From the NCBI RefSeq assembly GCF_014529945.1, contig NZ_JACVFB010000007.1, positions 62,001-126,000 of the forward strand: 64,000 nucleotides of DNA, written 5' to 3'. This document shows positions 1 to 8,301 of the stretch, one piece after another. This DNA comes from Chitinophaga varians (GTDB lineage: Bacteria > Bacteroidota > Bacteroidia > Chitinophagales > Chitinophagaceae). How positions within the stretch are numbered: the first letter of the stretch is position 1; the number at the start of each line of letters is the position of its first letter. The position numbers and the translations under genes are program-made. Below the pieces are notes generated by a model. It worked only from the letters and a program-made list of their open reading frames with translations, was not told the origin of the DNA and made no database searches.

Positions 1-120
1 AACTGGAACATTGCCGATATTGCCTACGCACTCGGTTTTGAATACCCTACCTATTTCAACAACTTTTTTAAACGGCTCACCGGTACCAACCCCACCTCCT
101 TCCGGGAACAGGAAGTTTGA
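1..120 (+). CDS. AraC-family transcriptional regulator, C-terminal fragment
   Basis: The window opens inside a gene; frame 1 reads the last 39 codons and stops with TGA at 118-120. The fragment contains IADIAYALGFEYPTYFNNFF followed by KRLTGTNPTSFR, the second helix-turn-helix of the AraC/XylS DNA-binding domain and its usual C-terminal tail. The sensor part lies upstream of the window, so neither the ligand nor the start can be assigned. The stop is 106 bp before the cupin gene on the same strand, so this regulator may control the genes that follow. Confidence 0.85.
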   Translation, partial: NWNIADIAYALGFEYPTYFNNFFKRLTGTNPTSFREQEV

Positions 121-172
121 ATTTCTTAATTTTTGGTTTGACAATCTTTAACAAAGCGCCTCCCCTGCGTGT

Positions 173-180
173 TAGCTTTG
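173..180 (+). promoter_or_regulatory. Candidate -7 box (TAGCTTTG) for the cupin/acetyltransferase pair
   Basis: TAGCTTTG matches the Bacteroidetes -7 consensus TAnnTTTG exactly and ends 46 bp before the cupin start. It overlaps the right arm of a 7-bp inverted repeat (ACAAAGC at 151-157, GCTTTGT at 175-181). No convincing -33 TTTG is seen at the usual distance. Confidence 0.4.
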
Positions 181-226
181 TGTCCTGTATTATAACCCAT
201 ACGGGCATGAAAGCAAATACAATACA

Positions 227-622
227 ATGAACATTACAAAAGCAGGAGAAAGGCCCTCCGTTAAAGGCCCGGACGACTGGTTTACAGGAGCCGTAAGAAT
301 AGACCCCCTTTTTGACCCCAATGCCGCAAGGCGCGGAGCCGCCGCCAGCGTGACATTTGAACCGGGAGCAAGAACAGCCTGGCATACTCACCCGCTTGGA
401 CAAACACTGATTGTAACAGCCGGCTGTGGATGGGCTCAACGGGAAGGTGGCCCTATAGAAACGATCCGTCCCGGCGACGTGATCTGGTTTGAGCCTCATG
501 AAAAGCACTGGCATGGCGCCACCGCCACTACCGGGATGACCCATATTGCCATTCAGGAGAGCCTGGACGGTAAAGTGGTGGATTGGCTGGAGCAGGTAAC
601 AGATCAGCAGTATAAAGGATAA
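227..622 (+). CDS. Small cupin-domain protein
   Basis: 131 residues, almost all one cupin barrel. Motif 1 is seen as AWHTHPLGQTLIV, and motif 2 as GDVIWFEPHEKHWHG. The histidines would hold a metal ion. Such single-domain cupins (the TM1287-like and carboxymuconolactone-associated group) often accompany alcohol dehydrogenases or oxidoreductases and are poorly assigned. There is no signal peptide, so it should be cytoplasmic. The hexapeptide acetyltransferase starts 10 bp after the stop, so the two are very likely co-transcribed. The substrate is unknown. Confidence 0.85.
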   Translation: MNITKAGERPSVKGPDDWFTGAVRIDPLFDPNAARRGAAASVTFEPGARTAWHTHPLGQTLIVTAGCGWAQREGGPIETIRPGDVIWFEPHEKHWHGATATTGMTHIAIQESLDGKVVDWLEQVTDQQYKG

Positions 623-632
623 TAACAACAGC

Positions 633-1235
633 ATGCAAGACATTAAACAGGACATTCTCTCCAGGCTGAGAGCCGGGGAGCCCATCCGGCTGGATGACCC
701 CGAATACCATAAAATACAAACAATTGTTGACCGTACCATTCAACTATCATCAGCACTGAATACGGCTGCCACTATTCCCGAAATACGCAGCCATCTAAGT
801 ACGATTACCAGTCAGGCTATTGACGAAAGCACCACCGTGTTTGCACCTTTCTTTACCAATTTCGGCCGGTTCATCCGACTGGGCAGGCGGGTATTTATCA
901 ATCATGCCTGTTCTTTTCTGGACATGGGAGGCATTACCGTTGAAGACGATGTGCTCATCGGCCCTAAGGTGAACCTGATCACCGAAAACCACCCCCTAAC
1001 TCCTGCCGACAGGAAAGCGCTGGTGACAAAACCGATCCTGATAAAACGCAACGCCTGGATTGGCGCCGCCGCTACTATCCTGCCTGGTGTGACCATCGGA
1101 GAGAACGCCGTTGTGGCAGCAGGATCAGTTGTTTCAAAAGATGTTCCGGACAATGTAGTGGTTGCCGGCGTACCGGCAAAAATCATCAAGACGATTACAC
1201 CTGAGAGCAAAAGCAGTATTAAGCCAGATAGATAG
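633..1235 (+). CDS. Hexapeptide-repeat (LbH) O-acetyltransferase
   Basis: 200 residues. The second half shows repeated hexapeptides of the left-handed beta-helix (VEDDVLIGPKVNLI, WIGAAATILPGVTIGENAVV) and the typical ending VVAGVPAKIIK. TENHPLT carries the histidine at the position of the catalytic base in maltose/galactoside O-acetyltransferases (LacA/NodL/Maa). It would transfer acetyl from acetyl-CoA to a sugar or similar hydroxyl, as a cytoplasmic trimer. It lies in a two-gene unit with the upstream cupin. The acceptor cannot be predicted. Confidence 0.85.
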   Translation: MQDIKQDILSRLRAGEPIRLDDPEYHKIQTIVDRTIQLSSALNTAATIPEIRSHLSTITSQAIDESTTVFAPFFTNFGRFIRLGRRVFINHACSFLDMGGITVEDDVLIGPKVNLITENHPLTPADRKALVTKPILIKRNAWIGAAATILPGVTIGENAVVAAGSVVSKDVPDNVVVAGVPAKIIKTITPESKSSIKPDR

Positions 1236-1270
1236 TTGCCCCACACCACACCGCGTGCAGCAACACCTGT

Positions 1271-1636
1271 CTACTTTTCCAATGTCTGGAAGAGTTTGGC
1301 GATAACCTTCCATTCACCTTTAATTTTGATCAATGAATGGTAATCCACGCCATCCTTTCCGGCAGCATTATTTTCATATTCCAGGCGGGCCAAAGCTATG
1401 TTTTCCGATTTGTGCAACACTTCAACACGCGCCTTGAGGTGGGGCGCAGATCCATGCCTGGCGACAGAATCATACAGATTGGCGATGCCTCCTTCGATAA
1501 GATGCTGATCCCAGTATCCATACATAATAGCGTCGCGATGAAATGTCTTTTGCAGTTGTTCTATACTTCCAGCTCTTAATGCTGCTGCATAGTTTTCCAA
1601 TACGGATATTATTTCGCTGTCCTGACTGTATTCCAT
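1271..1636 (-). CDS. SnoaL/NTF2-fold protein (putative lumazine-binding type)
   Basis: 121 residues with the cone-shaped NTF2-like pattern: an N-terminal helix (ENYAAALRAGSIEQLQKTFH), then a sheet ending in KGEWKVIAKLFQ. This matches the family often named putative lumazine-binding or nuclear transport factor 2 like. It resembles the protein at 8331-8720 in length and layout. There is no signal peptide. It stands alone on the minus strand, 140 bp beyond the AraC gene at 1777-2643, which reads the same way and could be upstream in the same transcript. No catalytic role can be stated. Confidence 0.75.
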   Translation of the reverse strand: MEYSQDSEIISVLENYAAALRAGSIEQLQKTFHRDAIMYGYWDQHLIEGGIANLYDSVARHGSAPHLKARVEVLHKSENIALARLEYENNAAGKDGVDYHSLIKIKGEWKVIAKLFQTLEK

Positions 1637-1776
1637 GTTCTTTGATTGATTATTCAGGATATAAAGGTATGGGAGATGCGTATCCTTTGTTTTTCCAAAG
1701 CGTCCAGATTATTTTTCTATTTGGTCCATTTTTGACAACTGCATTCCGGGGAAAGTAGTGTGACGGCTATCAGTTG

Positions 1777-2643
1777 CTAGTGGCGATAAAATGATGGAGG
1801 ATTTCCATGGTATTCCTTAAATATTCTCGAAAAATGCGACATATTCTCAAAGCCCAGAGAGAAACATATATCCGATACCGGTAGGCGGGTTGTTTCGAGC
1901 ATCGCCTTTGCTTTCTCTAAGCGTTTCTTCCGCATCCATTCCGCGGGGGGCATGCTATAAGCTGCCTGGAAATCCCGTTTAAAACTGGAAAGGCTTCTTC
2001 CTGACAAATGAGCGAGTTCGGTAATCGTAACGGGCGAGGTATAATATTCTTCTACGATGTGGCGAATCCCTATCCTTGCAGGTTGATAAAGCTGCATCAG
2101 CTGTTGATATATGCTGTGATTGCCTATGCCCAGATGATATAGCATTTCTTTCATCTTCAGGCTCAGTTGTCCCGGATAAACTTCGGCGCTGTTATGAAAA
2201 TAAGGGCTCAGTGATGCGGCAAAGGTGATCAGGCATTCAGTCATAGTATGTACGCCGGCTCTCGTCTCACCATCTGTCCCTTTTGGCGTTATCTTTTCCG
2301 TAGTGGCCAGAAACGATTTTATGAGGTCGTCTTTTATGCTGAACATCATGCCGTAATAGATATGCCCGTCTTCCGGGTCACCCCTTTTTTCATACTGAAC
2401 GGCCGTTGTTTTCTTCAGCAAGGTCATTTCATTTTTACCGACCGTATACGTCCGTGTCCCCAGCGTCAATGAAACACTGCCCCGCAACACAAAAAGCAGC
2501 ACATGCTCTTCCAGGAACATTATACCTTTTTCTTCGGCAGTCAGCAGACATTGCTCTATCAGGGGACATCCATCAATAGCCAGGCTGTTTTGTGCCGTGT
2601 CAGCATTGATCACCTGGCTGGGTATTTTGATCATTTTTTCCAT
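1777..2643 (-). CDS. AraC-family transcriptional regulator
   Basis: 288 residues. The N-terminal half is a cupin-like sensor (LLFVLRGSVSLTLGTRTYTV); the C-terminal 100 residues hold both helix-turn-helix units (ITELAHLSGRSLSSFKRDF and VSDICFSLGFENMSHFSRIF) and end at the usual place (PPSFYRH). A second methionine lies three codons in (2634) and could be the true start. It is divergent from the Crp/Fnr gene at 2693 with only 49 bp between the starts, so both promoters must overlap and mutual control is likely. The ligand is unknown. Confidence 0.88.
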   Translation of the reverse strand: MEKMIKIPSQVINADTAQNSLAIDGCPLIEQCLLTAEEKGIMFLEEHVLLFVLRGSVSLTLGTRTYTVGKNEMTLLKKTTAVQYEKRGDPEDGHIYYGMMFSIKDDLIKSFLATTEKITPKGTDGETRAGVHTMTECLITFAASLSPYFHNSAEVYPGQLSLKMKEMLYHLGIGNHSIYQQLMQLYQPARIGIRHIVEEYYTSPVTITELAHLSGRSLSSFKRDFQAAYSMPPAEWMRKKRLEKAKAMLETTRLPVSDICFSLGFENMSHFSRIFKEYHGNPPSFYRH

Positions 2644-2692
2644 CGTTACGGTGTCAAATAACGTATCTTGTGCGGTAACAACCTATAAACTA

Positions 2693-3274
2693 ATGTACGA
2701 AAAACTTATCTCATATATCAACGCCCACGCCACCCAGCCGCTCAACGAAGAGGAAGTCAAAATTATTAAGGATATTTTTGTACCCAAAAAAATACGGAAG
2801 AAACAATACTTTTTACAGGAAGGCGAGGTATGCAAGTATATGGGATTTATCGTAAAGGGGGCCATGCGTATGTATAGTGTTGACGACAAGGGCAGCGAGC
2901 ATGTGTTGAGTCTGTATGTGGAGGACTGGTGGGCAGGAGACCGTGAAAGCTTTATAATGCTTACTCCCACGGTGTATAACATAGATGCCTGGGAAGACAC
3001 AGACATTCTGACGATCACCCAGGCCAGGCTGGCTGAGTTCAATTCCATTCCGGCACTGCATGAAATGAGCAGAAAGCTGGACGAAAAGCACGCTTTCGCC
3101 AACATGAAAAGGCTTAGTGCATCCAATAGCCTCCCGCTGGAACAACGCTATGCAGACCTGGTAGAAAGATACCCTGATTTCCTGCAGCGTTTTCCGCAGC
3201 ATATCATAGCTTCCTACCTTGGCGTCGCCAAAGAAACCCTTAGCAGGGTACGCAGCCAAAGCGGCAAAAAATAA
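2693..3274 (+). CDS. Crp/Fnr-family transcriptional regulator
   Basis: 193 residues from the ATG at 2693; an upstream in-frame start at 2597 would run into the divergent AraC gene and adds non-conserved sequence. Residues about 25-110 form a cyclic-nucleotide-binding-type beta-roll (KKQYFLQEGEVCKYMGFIVK), and the end carries a winged helix with IASYLGVAKETLSRVRS. The cysteine pattern of FNR iron-sulfur proteins is absent, so it is probably not an oxygen sensor. Downstream, 23 bp after the stop, lies the palindrome CGTTGACAAATGTCAACG, a site of Fnr/Crp type that this protein may bind to control pirin. Confidence 0.88.
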   Translation: MYEKLISYINAHATQPLNEEEVKIIKDIFVPKKIRKKQYFLQEGEVCKYMGFIVKGAMRMYSVDDKGSEHVLSLYVEDWWAGDRESFIMLTPTVYNIDAWEDTDILTITQARLAEFNSIPALHEMSRKLDEKHAFANMKRLSASNSLPLEQRYADLVERYPDFLQRFPQHIIASYLGVAKETLSRVRSQSGKK

Positions 3275-3296
3275 AGACAGCCTCTCCCAAACAGGT

Positions 3297-3314
3297 CGTT
3301 GACAAATGTCAACG
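3297..3314. promoter_or_regulatory. Fnr/Crp-type palindromic operator upstream of pirin
   Basis: CGTTGAC-AAAT-GTCAACG is a perfect palindrome with 7-bp arms and a 4-bp centre, the geometry of an Fnr-type site (TTGAT-N4-ATCAA). It lies between the Crp/Fnr gene (ends 3274) and pirin (starts 3405). A -7-like box TTATTTTG follows at 3315-3322, and a weaker one, CATTTTTG, at 3359-3366. Which box is used is not clear. Confidence 0.6.
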
Positions 3315-3404
3315 TTATTTTGCAGCATTTATCATCGCTTTCAGCCTCCTGTTCATAGCATTTTTGCATTGTCAACACAACTACTGACATCAAAACAAAA
3401 TGCT

Positions 3405-4286
3405 ATGAAAAAGAAGATCACATTCACATCGCAGGGCCGCCGGGCCGACGTAGGCGATTATGAAATCTATCGCATCCTTCCTAACCACTATGTGAAGGCC
3501 GTAGGCCCTTTTGTATTCCTGGACTATGTGCCGCCTGTGCAGCACGCTGCTGACGAACCCCGCAAAGCAGTGAACGGGAGCGGCGCCCATCCTCACCGGG
3601 GGATTGCTACATTAACCTATGTACTGAACGGAGAAGCTGACCATTTTGACAGCAACGGCCATCACGCCAAAGTATATTCCGGTGGTGCCCAATGGATGAA
3701 GGCAGGGACCGGCATCATCCATGACGAGGTAATAAATCCAGATCCTCAGACCAATAATGGCCTTACACACGGATTTCAGTTCTGGGTGAACCTGCCCGCT
3801 AAAAACAAGGCCGAAAAGCCCGATTACGTTCCCGTACAGGCCGGGGAAATCCCTGTAAAGGAACTGGAGGATCATGCAGGATGGCTAAAAGCAGTTACCG
3901 GCACCTATAGACAGTACACCTCCAAAATCCCTGTTTACCTGGACCAGTTCATTTATCATCTCCACCTGGAACCGGGAAAGACGTTCCTGCTGCACGACGA
4001 AAAAGGTATAGAATATGCCGCTTTCCTGGTCAACGAAGCAACAATCAATGACACTAAGTTCAGCCAAGGCGAGTTCCTGCTTTTTGATAAAAGTTCCGGT
4101 ACCATCGAAAGCCGGAATCATTCAAACGCGCCCATTGATATCATTTTCTTTGGCGGCGCTACCTACACAGAGCCGATCGTAGCACAAGGCCCATTTGTCA
4201 TGAATACGCAGCAGGAGATTTCCACCGCCTATAGCGATTTTCATCATGGCAAGTATGGTAAAATCAGGTATGAACAGCAAGCCTGA
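3405..4286 (+). CDS. Pirin family protein (bicupin)
   Basis: 293 residues from the ATG at 3405 (MKKKITFTSQGRRADVG); the in-frame start at 3306 lies inside the promoter region. The N-terminal cupin has the pirin signature HPHRGIATLTYVLNGE and later MKAGTGIIHDE, giving the His/His/His/Glu metal site. Pirins are iron-binding bicupins; some are quercetin 2,3-dioxygenases, others act as redox-linked co-regulators. It follows a Crp/Fnr gene and an Fnr-type palindrome, so it is probably that regulator's target. The amidohydrolase begins 70 bp after its stop on the same strand. Confidence 0.92.
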   Translation: MKKKITFTSQGRRADVGDYEIYRILPNHYVKAVGPFVFLDYVPPVQHAADEPRKAVNGSGAHPHRGIATLTYVLNGEADHFDSNGHHAKVYSGGAQWMKAGTGIIHDEVINPDPQTNNGLTHGFQFWVNLPAKNKAEKPDYVPVQAGEIPVKELEDHAGWLKAVTGTYRQYTSKIPVYLDQFIYHLHLEPGKTFLLHDEKGIEYAAFLVNEATINDTKFSQGEFLLFDKSSGTIESRNHSNAPIDIIFFGGATYTEPIVAQGPFVMNTQQEISTAYSDFHHGKYGKIRYEQQA

Positions 4287-4356
4287 TGATATAGCTCAGA
4301 AAACAGATAAAACCATAAAGACACGCAAATATCCTTTGTATCAAAATCCAAAAGCA

Positions 4357-6159
4357 ATGAAAAAAGCAGCCGCTTTAATAATAGCAACGTTATTCGTCAT
4401 TACTGTAAACGTCCAATCCGGCCCACCGCTTATCGGCGCCGACATGATCGTATTTAATGCCAAAATCACCACCCAGAACCTGGCCCAACCGGAAGCATCC
4501 GCCCTGGCGGTAAAAAGAGGAAGGATATATGCAGTGGGACAAGACGCCGAGATCCTTAGTCTGAAAGACAACAATACCCGGCTGATTGATGCTGCCGGCC
4601 GCCGCCTGATACCGGGGCTCAATGACGTTCATCTACACGTGCTCAATGAAAGCAATTATAATTACAATATAAGGTGGGATGGCGTACCTACGCTGAAGCT
4701 GGCACTCGAGATGCTGGCAGAGCAGGCCCAAAGGACGCCGGAAGGACAATGGGTGAAAGTTATTGGTGGCTGGTCGCCTTATCAGTTCAGAGAAAACCGG
4801 CACCCGACGGTGGAAGAACTGAACAAGGCAGTGCCCAACAGACCGCTTATTGTGCAGTATGCCTATAACAGAGCCTTTTTAAATAAGCCAGCCATGAAGG
4901 CCATGGGATTGGGTACCCCGAAGTTCCCGATGGTACCGGGCACCGTGCTTGAAAAAGACAAGAAGGGACAATACACAGGCGTGATCGTTGGCTATGCTTT
5001 TATTTTCCTGGCCCTGGAGAACATGGTACCCCAGCCTTCGCCTGAAGAGCAGGTGAACTCCATGGCGTACGTGATCAACGATCTGAACCGTTTCGGGATC
5101 ACCTCGGTGAATGACGGGGGCAGCATCAAAGGCTATCCCGCATCACACGCACCGCTGCAGGCATTGATCCGGAACAATCGACTGAACATTCGTTTTCCGT
5201 TCATCGACCTGCAGTCAGCAGGGGCTGATGGCAGCTCGATGGTAGAAGCAGACATTAAAGCCATCACAAAGATTGCTCCCATAAGCCCCGGGGAGAATAT
5301 TCACCCCACCATGGTACATGGCCACGAGTATGAAGGCGCCGGCGAACTGCTGAGGGTAGCACTGCACGACTATGAAAATTTCGATGAACCGGCTGTAGTT
5401 ATCAATGCAGACACTATGCGCCATTACATCGAAGAAGATGTAAACCAACTGGTAAAAAGGAGGATTCCCTTCCGGATGCATATCAGCTATAATGAAAACA
5501 TCTCCCCCTTCCTGGACGCATTGGAAAAAATAAACCGGCAAACACCGCTTGACGGGCTACGCTGGAGTATCGAACATGCGGAGACTATCAGCCCGGAAAA
5601 TATAGAACGGGTAAAAAAACTGGGGGGCGGCATTGCCCTCGACGATAAAATGGCATTGCACGGAGATGCCTTCGTGAAGACGTACGGCGCCGGGAAGGCC
5701 CTACAGACACCTCTCCTGCGAAGCCTCGTGAACAGCGGCATCCCATTGGCGATGACCACAGATGGCTTCAGGGCTTCTTCCTACAACCCCTGGATCGGCA
5801 TTGGCTGGACCGTTTCCGGCAAGTCTGTATCAGGTTCGGAAATACTGGCCAAAAACAATCGTTTGACCCGGGCAGAGGCGCTCAGATTATATACCCTCGG
5901 CGCCGCCTGGTTTGAGCACAATGAGCATGAAAAAGGCAGGATCGCCCCCGGCAACCTCGCAGATTTCGCCCTGCTCAGCGCAGACTATTTTACCGTACCG
6001 GAAGATGAGATAAAAAATATATCCGCTGTATTAACCGTGGTAGATGGTAGCGTGGTATTTGGTACCGGTAAATATAGCAGCATGGCACCACAGCTCCCAG
6101 ACATACTTCCAGCCTGGTCGCCTGTAAAATATTTCGGAGGATATTACCATACCAGGTAA
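4357..6159 (+). CDS. YtcJ-type metal-dependent amidohydrolase, exported
   Basis: 600 residues from the ATG at 4357. This start gives a signal peptide (KKAAALIIATLFVITVNVQS); the in-frame start at 4246 would overlap pirin and bury it. Metal-binding His92 and His94 lie in NDVHLHV, and the later part has RWSIEHAETI and MTTDGFRAS, matching the amidohydrolase 3 family (YtcJ, N-substituted formamide deformylase). Near the C-terminus, KGRIAPGNLADFALL is the standard return of the beta-sandwich domain. It probably acts in the periplasm on an amide or similar bond; the substrate is unknown. Confidence 0.88.
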   Translation: MKKAAALIIATLFVITVNVQSGPPLIGADMIVFNAKITTQNLAQPEASALAVKRGRIYAVGQDAEILSLKDNNTRLIDAAGRRLIPGLNDVHLHVLNESNYNYNIRWDGVPTLKLALEMLAEQAQRTPEGQWVKVIGGWSPYQFRENRHPTVEELNKAVPNRPLIVQYAYNRAFLNKPAMKAMGLGTPKFPMVPGTVLEKDKKGQYTGVIVGYAFIFLALENMVPQPSPEEQVNSMAYVINDLNRFGITSVNDGGSIKGYPASHAPLQALIRNNRLNIRFPFIDLQSAGADGSSMVEADIKAITKIAPISPGENIHPTMVHGHEYEGAGELLRVALHDYENFDEPAVVINADTMRHYIEEDVNQLVKRRIPFRMHISYNENISPFLDALEKINRQTPLDGLRWSIEHAETISPENIERVKKLGGGIALDDKMALHGDAFVKTYGAGKALQTPLLRSLVNSGIPLAMTTDGFRASSYNPWIGIGWTVSGKSVSGSEILAKNNRLTRAEALRLYTLGAAWFEHNEHEKGRIAPGNLADFALLSADYFTVPEDEIKNISAVLTVVDGSVVFGTGKYSSMAPQLPDILPAWSPVKYFGGYYHTR

Positions 6160-6186
6160 GCAACAGTAACCCGGATAAATATGAAA

Positions 6187-6248
6187 ACTTCGCTCTTATG
6201 TGGCCCCCCAAACAGATACTTCCCCGGGGCGCCACATAAGAGCGAAGT
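6187..6248. terminator. Long perfect inverted repeat between convergent genes
   Basis: ACTTCGCTCTTATGTGGC (6187-6204) is exactly complementary to GCCACATAAGAGCGAAGT (6231-6248): an 18-bp perfect stem around a 26-nt GC-rich loop. It lies between the end of the amidohydrolase (6159) and the end of the convergent GNAT gene (6276). No clear T-run follows on either strand, so it may be a two-way terminator or an RNA-stabilising hairpin. Confidence 0.6.
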
Positions 6249-6275
6249 ATATACTGGTTTGTAATATTGCCAGGA

Positions 6276-6788
6276 TTACAATTCCAACATATAATAGATC
6301 ACATCTTCCGTAGTACCATCAAGCCAGTTGACAGACTCCCGGTAACTGTAGCTGAATCCGGCACGCCGGATGGCGGCTTTGGAGATATTGTTACTCTCAC
6401 GATGACTTATGGTCAACCGTTTCAGGGCCCACTTCGATGCCCATGCAAATCTTATCCTGTAAAAAAGTGAAGAAAGTCCTATACCTCTGTATTCGTTGCG
6501 GATAAACGATTGACCCAAATAAGCTTCTTCTTCGTTTAACAACAATATACTGGTCATTCCAATCAATTCATCGTCCTTAAAAAGTCCAAAAATTGCCCTT
6601 GGGTGCCTTACCCGTTCCTCCCATTCAGCATCTGTCAGTTCAGACTCCGCAGGCGTAGTGCATCGAAACATCGTTGGCTCTGTATAAATAGCTTCTAAAC
6701 GAATTTTTTTATACAGCTGAGCTTCCGTTTCCAGGAGTTGACGGATGATGTAATTACCTGTTTCCAACTGTAGCTGATAAGTATCCAT
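6276..6788 (-). CDS. GNAT-family N-acetyltransferase
   Basis: 170 residues. The GNAT fold is seen in AIFGLFKDDELIGMTSILLL, EEAYLGQSFIRNEYRGIGLSS (motif A, the acetyl-CoA pyrophosphate loop, here RNEYRGIG) and RLTISHRESNNISKAAIRRAGF (the N-x-x-S-x-x-x-x-x-x-x-G-F motif). It would acetylate a small amine or a protein N-terminus using acetyl-CoA in the cytoplasm. It stands alone, convergent with the amidohydrolase. The acceptor is not predictable. Confidence 0.88.
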   Translation of the reverse strand: MDTYQLQLETGNYIIRQLLETEAQLYKKIRLEAIYTEPTMFRCTTPAESELTDAEWEERVRHPRAIFGLFKDDELIGMTSILLLNEEEAYLGQSFIRNEYRGIGLSSLFYRIRFAWASKWALKRLTISHRESNNISKAAIRRAGFSYSYRESVNWLDGTTEDVIYYMLEL

Positions 6789-6997
6789 AGCCGTTTCTTT
6801 TAATCATAAGCAGCCTTTCCGTAGCATTTCAAAAAGGATGACAAGTAATTAAAAGTACCAATATTTTGAATTGGTAACGAACTAAAGTCACTCACACGTC
6901 TTCTGCAAAGATCAACTTTATATGGAGATGACCTTCTTACCCATCAAATATTGATCAATCAGATGCAGCGTCAACACGTTTCCTCCCGATGATAAAA

Positions 6998-7013
6998 TGT
7001 GATGTATGTCACG
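6998..7013. promoter_or_regulatory. CRP-like operator upstream of the YceI gene (site 1)
   Basis: TGTGA-TGTATG-TCACG has the CRP consensus form TGTGA-N6-TCACA and sits in AAATGTGAT context. It starts 38 bp before the -7-like box TTACTTTG (7036-7043), which ends 21 nt before the YceI start. The same arrangement with the same distances recurs at 8264. This is the position of a class II activator site, centred near -42 if transcription starts a few bases after the box. Confidence 0.75.
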
Positions 7014-7035
7014 CAATCGGCTTCCGCTGCTGCTG

Positions 7036-7043
7036 TTACTTTG
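7036..7043 (+). promoter_or_regulatory. -7-like box TTACTTTG of the YceI promoter
   Basis: TTACTTTG differs from TAnnTTTG at one base. The identical octamer occurs at the same distance from an operator and a start codon at 8302-8309, which supports its use. Confidence 0.5.
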
Positions 7044-7064
7044 CGGTATTAATAAACCACAAAA

Positions 7065-7601
7065 ATGAAACAGCAAAAATTTCAGCTCGTCGTTGCACAA
7101 AGCAACATTGATTGGGTAGGCCGCAAAGTAACAGGCGCCCATAATGGCACCATCGCCCTGAAAGATGGTACGCTGCTTCTGCAGAACGGTCAACTTTCCG
7201 GGGGCGCGTTCACGATCGATACCACCTCCATCAAAATACTAGACATTACCGATCCGGCTGCCAATACGCAGTTTGCCGGTCACCTCGCTTCCGACGACTT
7301 TTTCGGTATTGAGCAATATCCTGAAGCCTATTTTGAACTCACCAGCGTGGAGGGTAACCATGTGGAAGGGAACCTCACTATGAAAGGTATTACAAATACC
7401 GTCAGGTTTGAGACGCAGCTGCAGCTCAACGAAGACTCACTTACTGCCACCGCGACCATCATTGTTGACCGTACCCTGTTTGGCATCCGCTTCCGCTCCG
7501 GCAATTTCTTCAAAGACCTGGGCGATACACTTATCTACAATGATTTTGAGTTAAAGGTAACACTCACCGCTCAACTAGCAGAAGAGGTTATTTTAGCATA
7601 A
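7065..7601 (+). CDS. YceI-family lipocalin-like protein, cytoplasmic form
   Basis: 178 residues forming one YceI domain: SNIDWVGRKVTGAHNGTI at the start, FTIDTTSIKI, HLASDDFFGIEQYPEA and FKDLGDTLIYNDFELKV. YceI proteins are extended beta-barrels that bind isoprenoid-like amphiphiles (TT1927b binds octaprenyl pyrophosphate). Most are periplasmic, but this one has no signal peptide. It has its own promoter with a CRP-like operator and is followed by a Crp/Fnr gene 84 bp downstream, probably its activator. Confidence 0.9.
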   Translation: MKQQKFQLVVAQSNIDWVGRKVTGAHNGTIALKDGTLLLQNGQLSGGAFTIDTTSIKILDITDPAANTQFAGHLASDDFFGIEQYPEAYFELTSVEGNHVEGNLTMKGITNTVRFETQLQLNEDSLTATATIIVDRTLFGIRFRSGNFFKDLGDTLIYNDFELKVTLTAQLAEEVILA

Positions 7602-7671
7602 AAAATCAAATCATGTATACTTCCCGTATGCGGCCTTTAGCTGACTAAAACGATTCAATTCCGGAAAAGAG

Positions 7672-7679
7672 TATCTTTA
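7672..7679 (+). promoter_or_regulatory. Candidate -7 box of the Crp/Fnr gene, giving a nearly leaderless transcript
   Basis: TATCTTTA matches TAnnTTTG at 5 of 6 fixed positions and ends only 6 nt before the start codon at 7686. If used, the transcript would begin at or near the ATG. Confidence 0.3.
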
Positions 7680-7685
7680 TATACT

Positions 7686-8273
7686 ATGGATACTGCTACG
7701 CTTTTACAGGCCCATGTGGCTAAATTGGCTTCCCTCACGGAGAATGAATTTGAACGCTTTTATGCTCACTTTAAACCCATTTCTTTCAGGAAAGGACAAA
7801 TGGTGATAAGAGAAGGAGACAAGGTAGATTGCGAGTACTTTGTTGTTTCGGGTTGTCTGAAAACATTCTTCATCAACGATGATGTTAAAATGTATATTCT
7901 CCAGTTTGCCATGCCTACATGGTGGGCTTCCGATTACCAGGCGTTGTATTCAGGCACCAGGGCAACTGTTAACGTTGATTGTATCACAGATGCCGAATTA
8001 CTGAGTCTGTCAAACGACGACCGGGAAAAGCTATGCCGCGAAATTCCCCAGGTGGGCCATTTTTTCCGCTGGCGTACCAACCGGGGTTATGTGGCGGCAC
8101 AAAAAAGATTGCTGTCCTTTATGAACAACGACGCCAAGACCCGTTACGAAGAGCTGATGCAGTTATACCCCCAGCTTTATAGTATTGTTCCCAAGCATCT
8201 TATCGCCGCTTATCTGGGCGTTTCCAGGGAGACGCTCAGCCGTTTGTATAATAACCATAAGAATGTGATATAG
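7686..8273 (+). CDS. Crp/Fnr-family transcriptional regulator
   Basis: 195 residues. The N-terminal beta-roll is seen in ISFRKGQMVIREGDKVDCEY and VVSGCLKTFFI; the C-terminal winged helix in HLIAAYLGVSRETLSRLYNN. It belongs to the Bacteroidetes Crp/Fnr group that lacks the full cAMP-contact set; the ligand is unknown. The gene lies between two promoters with matching CRP-like operators (6998 and 8264); the second operator overlaps its own stop codon. That position makes it the best candidate to bind both. It shares its length and ending with the regulator at 2693-3274. Confidence 0.9.
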   Translation: MDTATLLQAHVAKLASLTENEFERFYAHFKPISFRKGQMVIREGDKVDCEYFVVSGCLKTFFINDDVKMYILQFAMPTWWASDYQALYSGTRATVNVDCITDAELLSLSNDDREKLCREIPQVGHFFRWRTNRGYVAAQKRLLSFMNNDAKTRYEELMQLYPQLYSIVPKHLIAAYLGVSRETLSRLYNNHKNVI

Positions 8274-8279
8274 GTCACG
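8264..8279. promoter_or_regulatory. CRP-like operator overlapping a stop codon (site 2)
   Basis: TGTGA-TATAGG-TCACG spans the last codons and TAG stop of the Crp/Fnr gene. It starts 38 bp before TTACTTTG (8302-8309), which ends 21 nt before the next start at 8331. Both distances equal those of site 1. Confidence 0.75.
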
Positions 8280-8301
8280 TAATATACTTCCTTCCGCGTT
8301 G

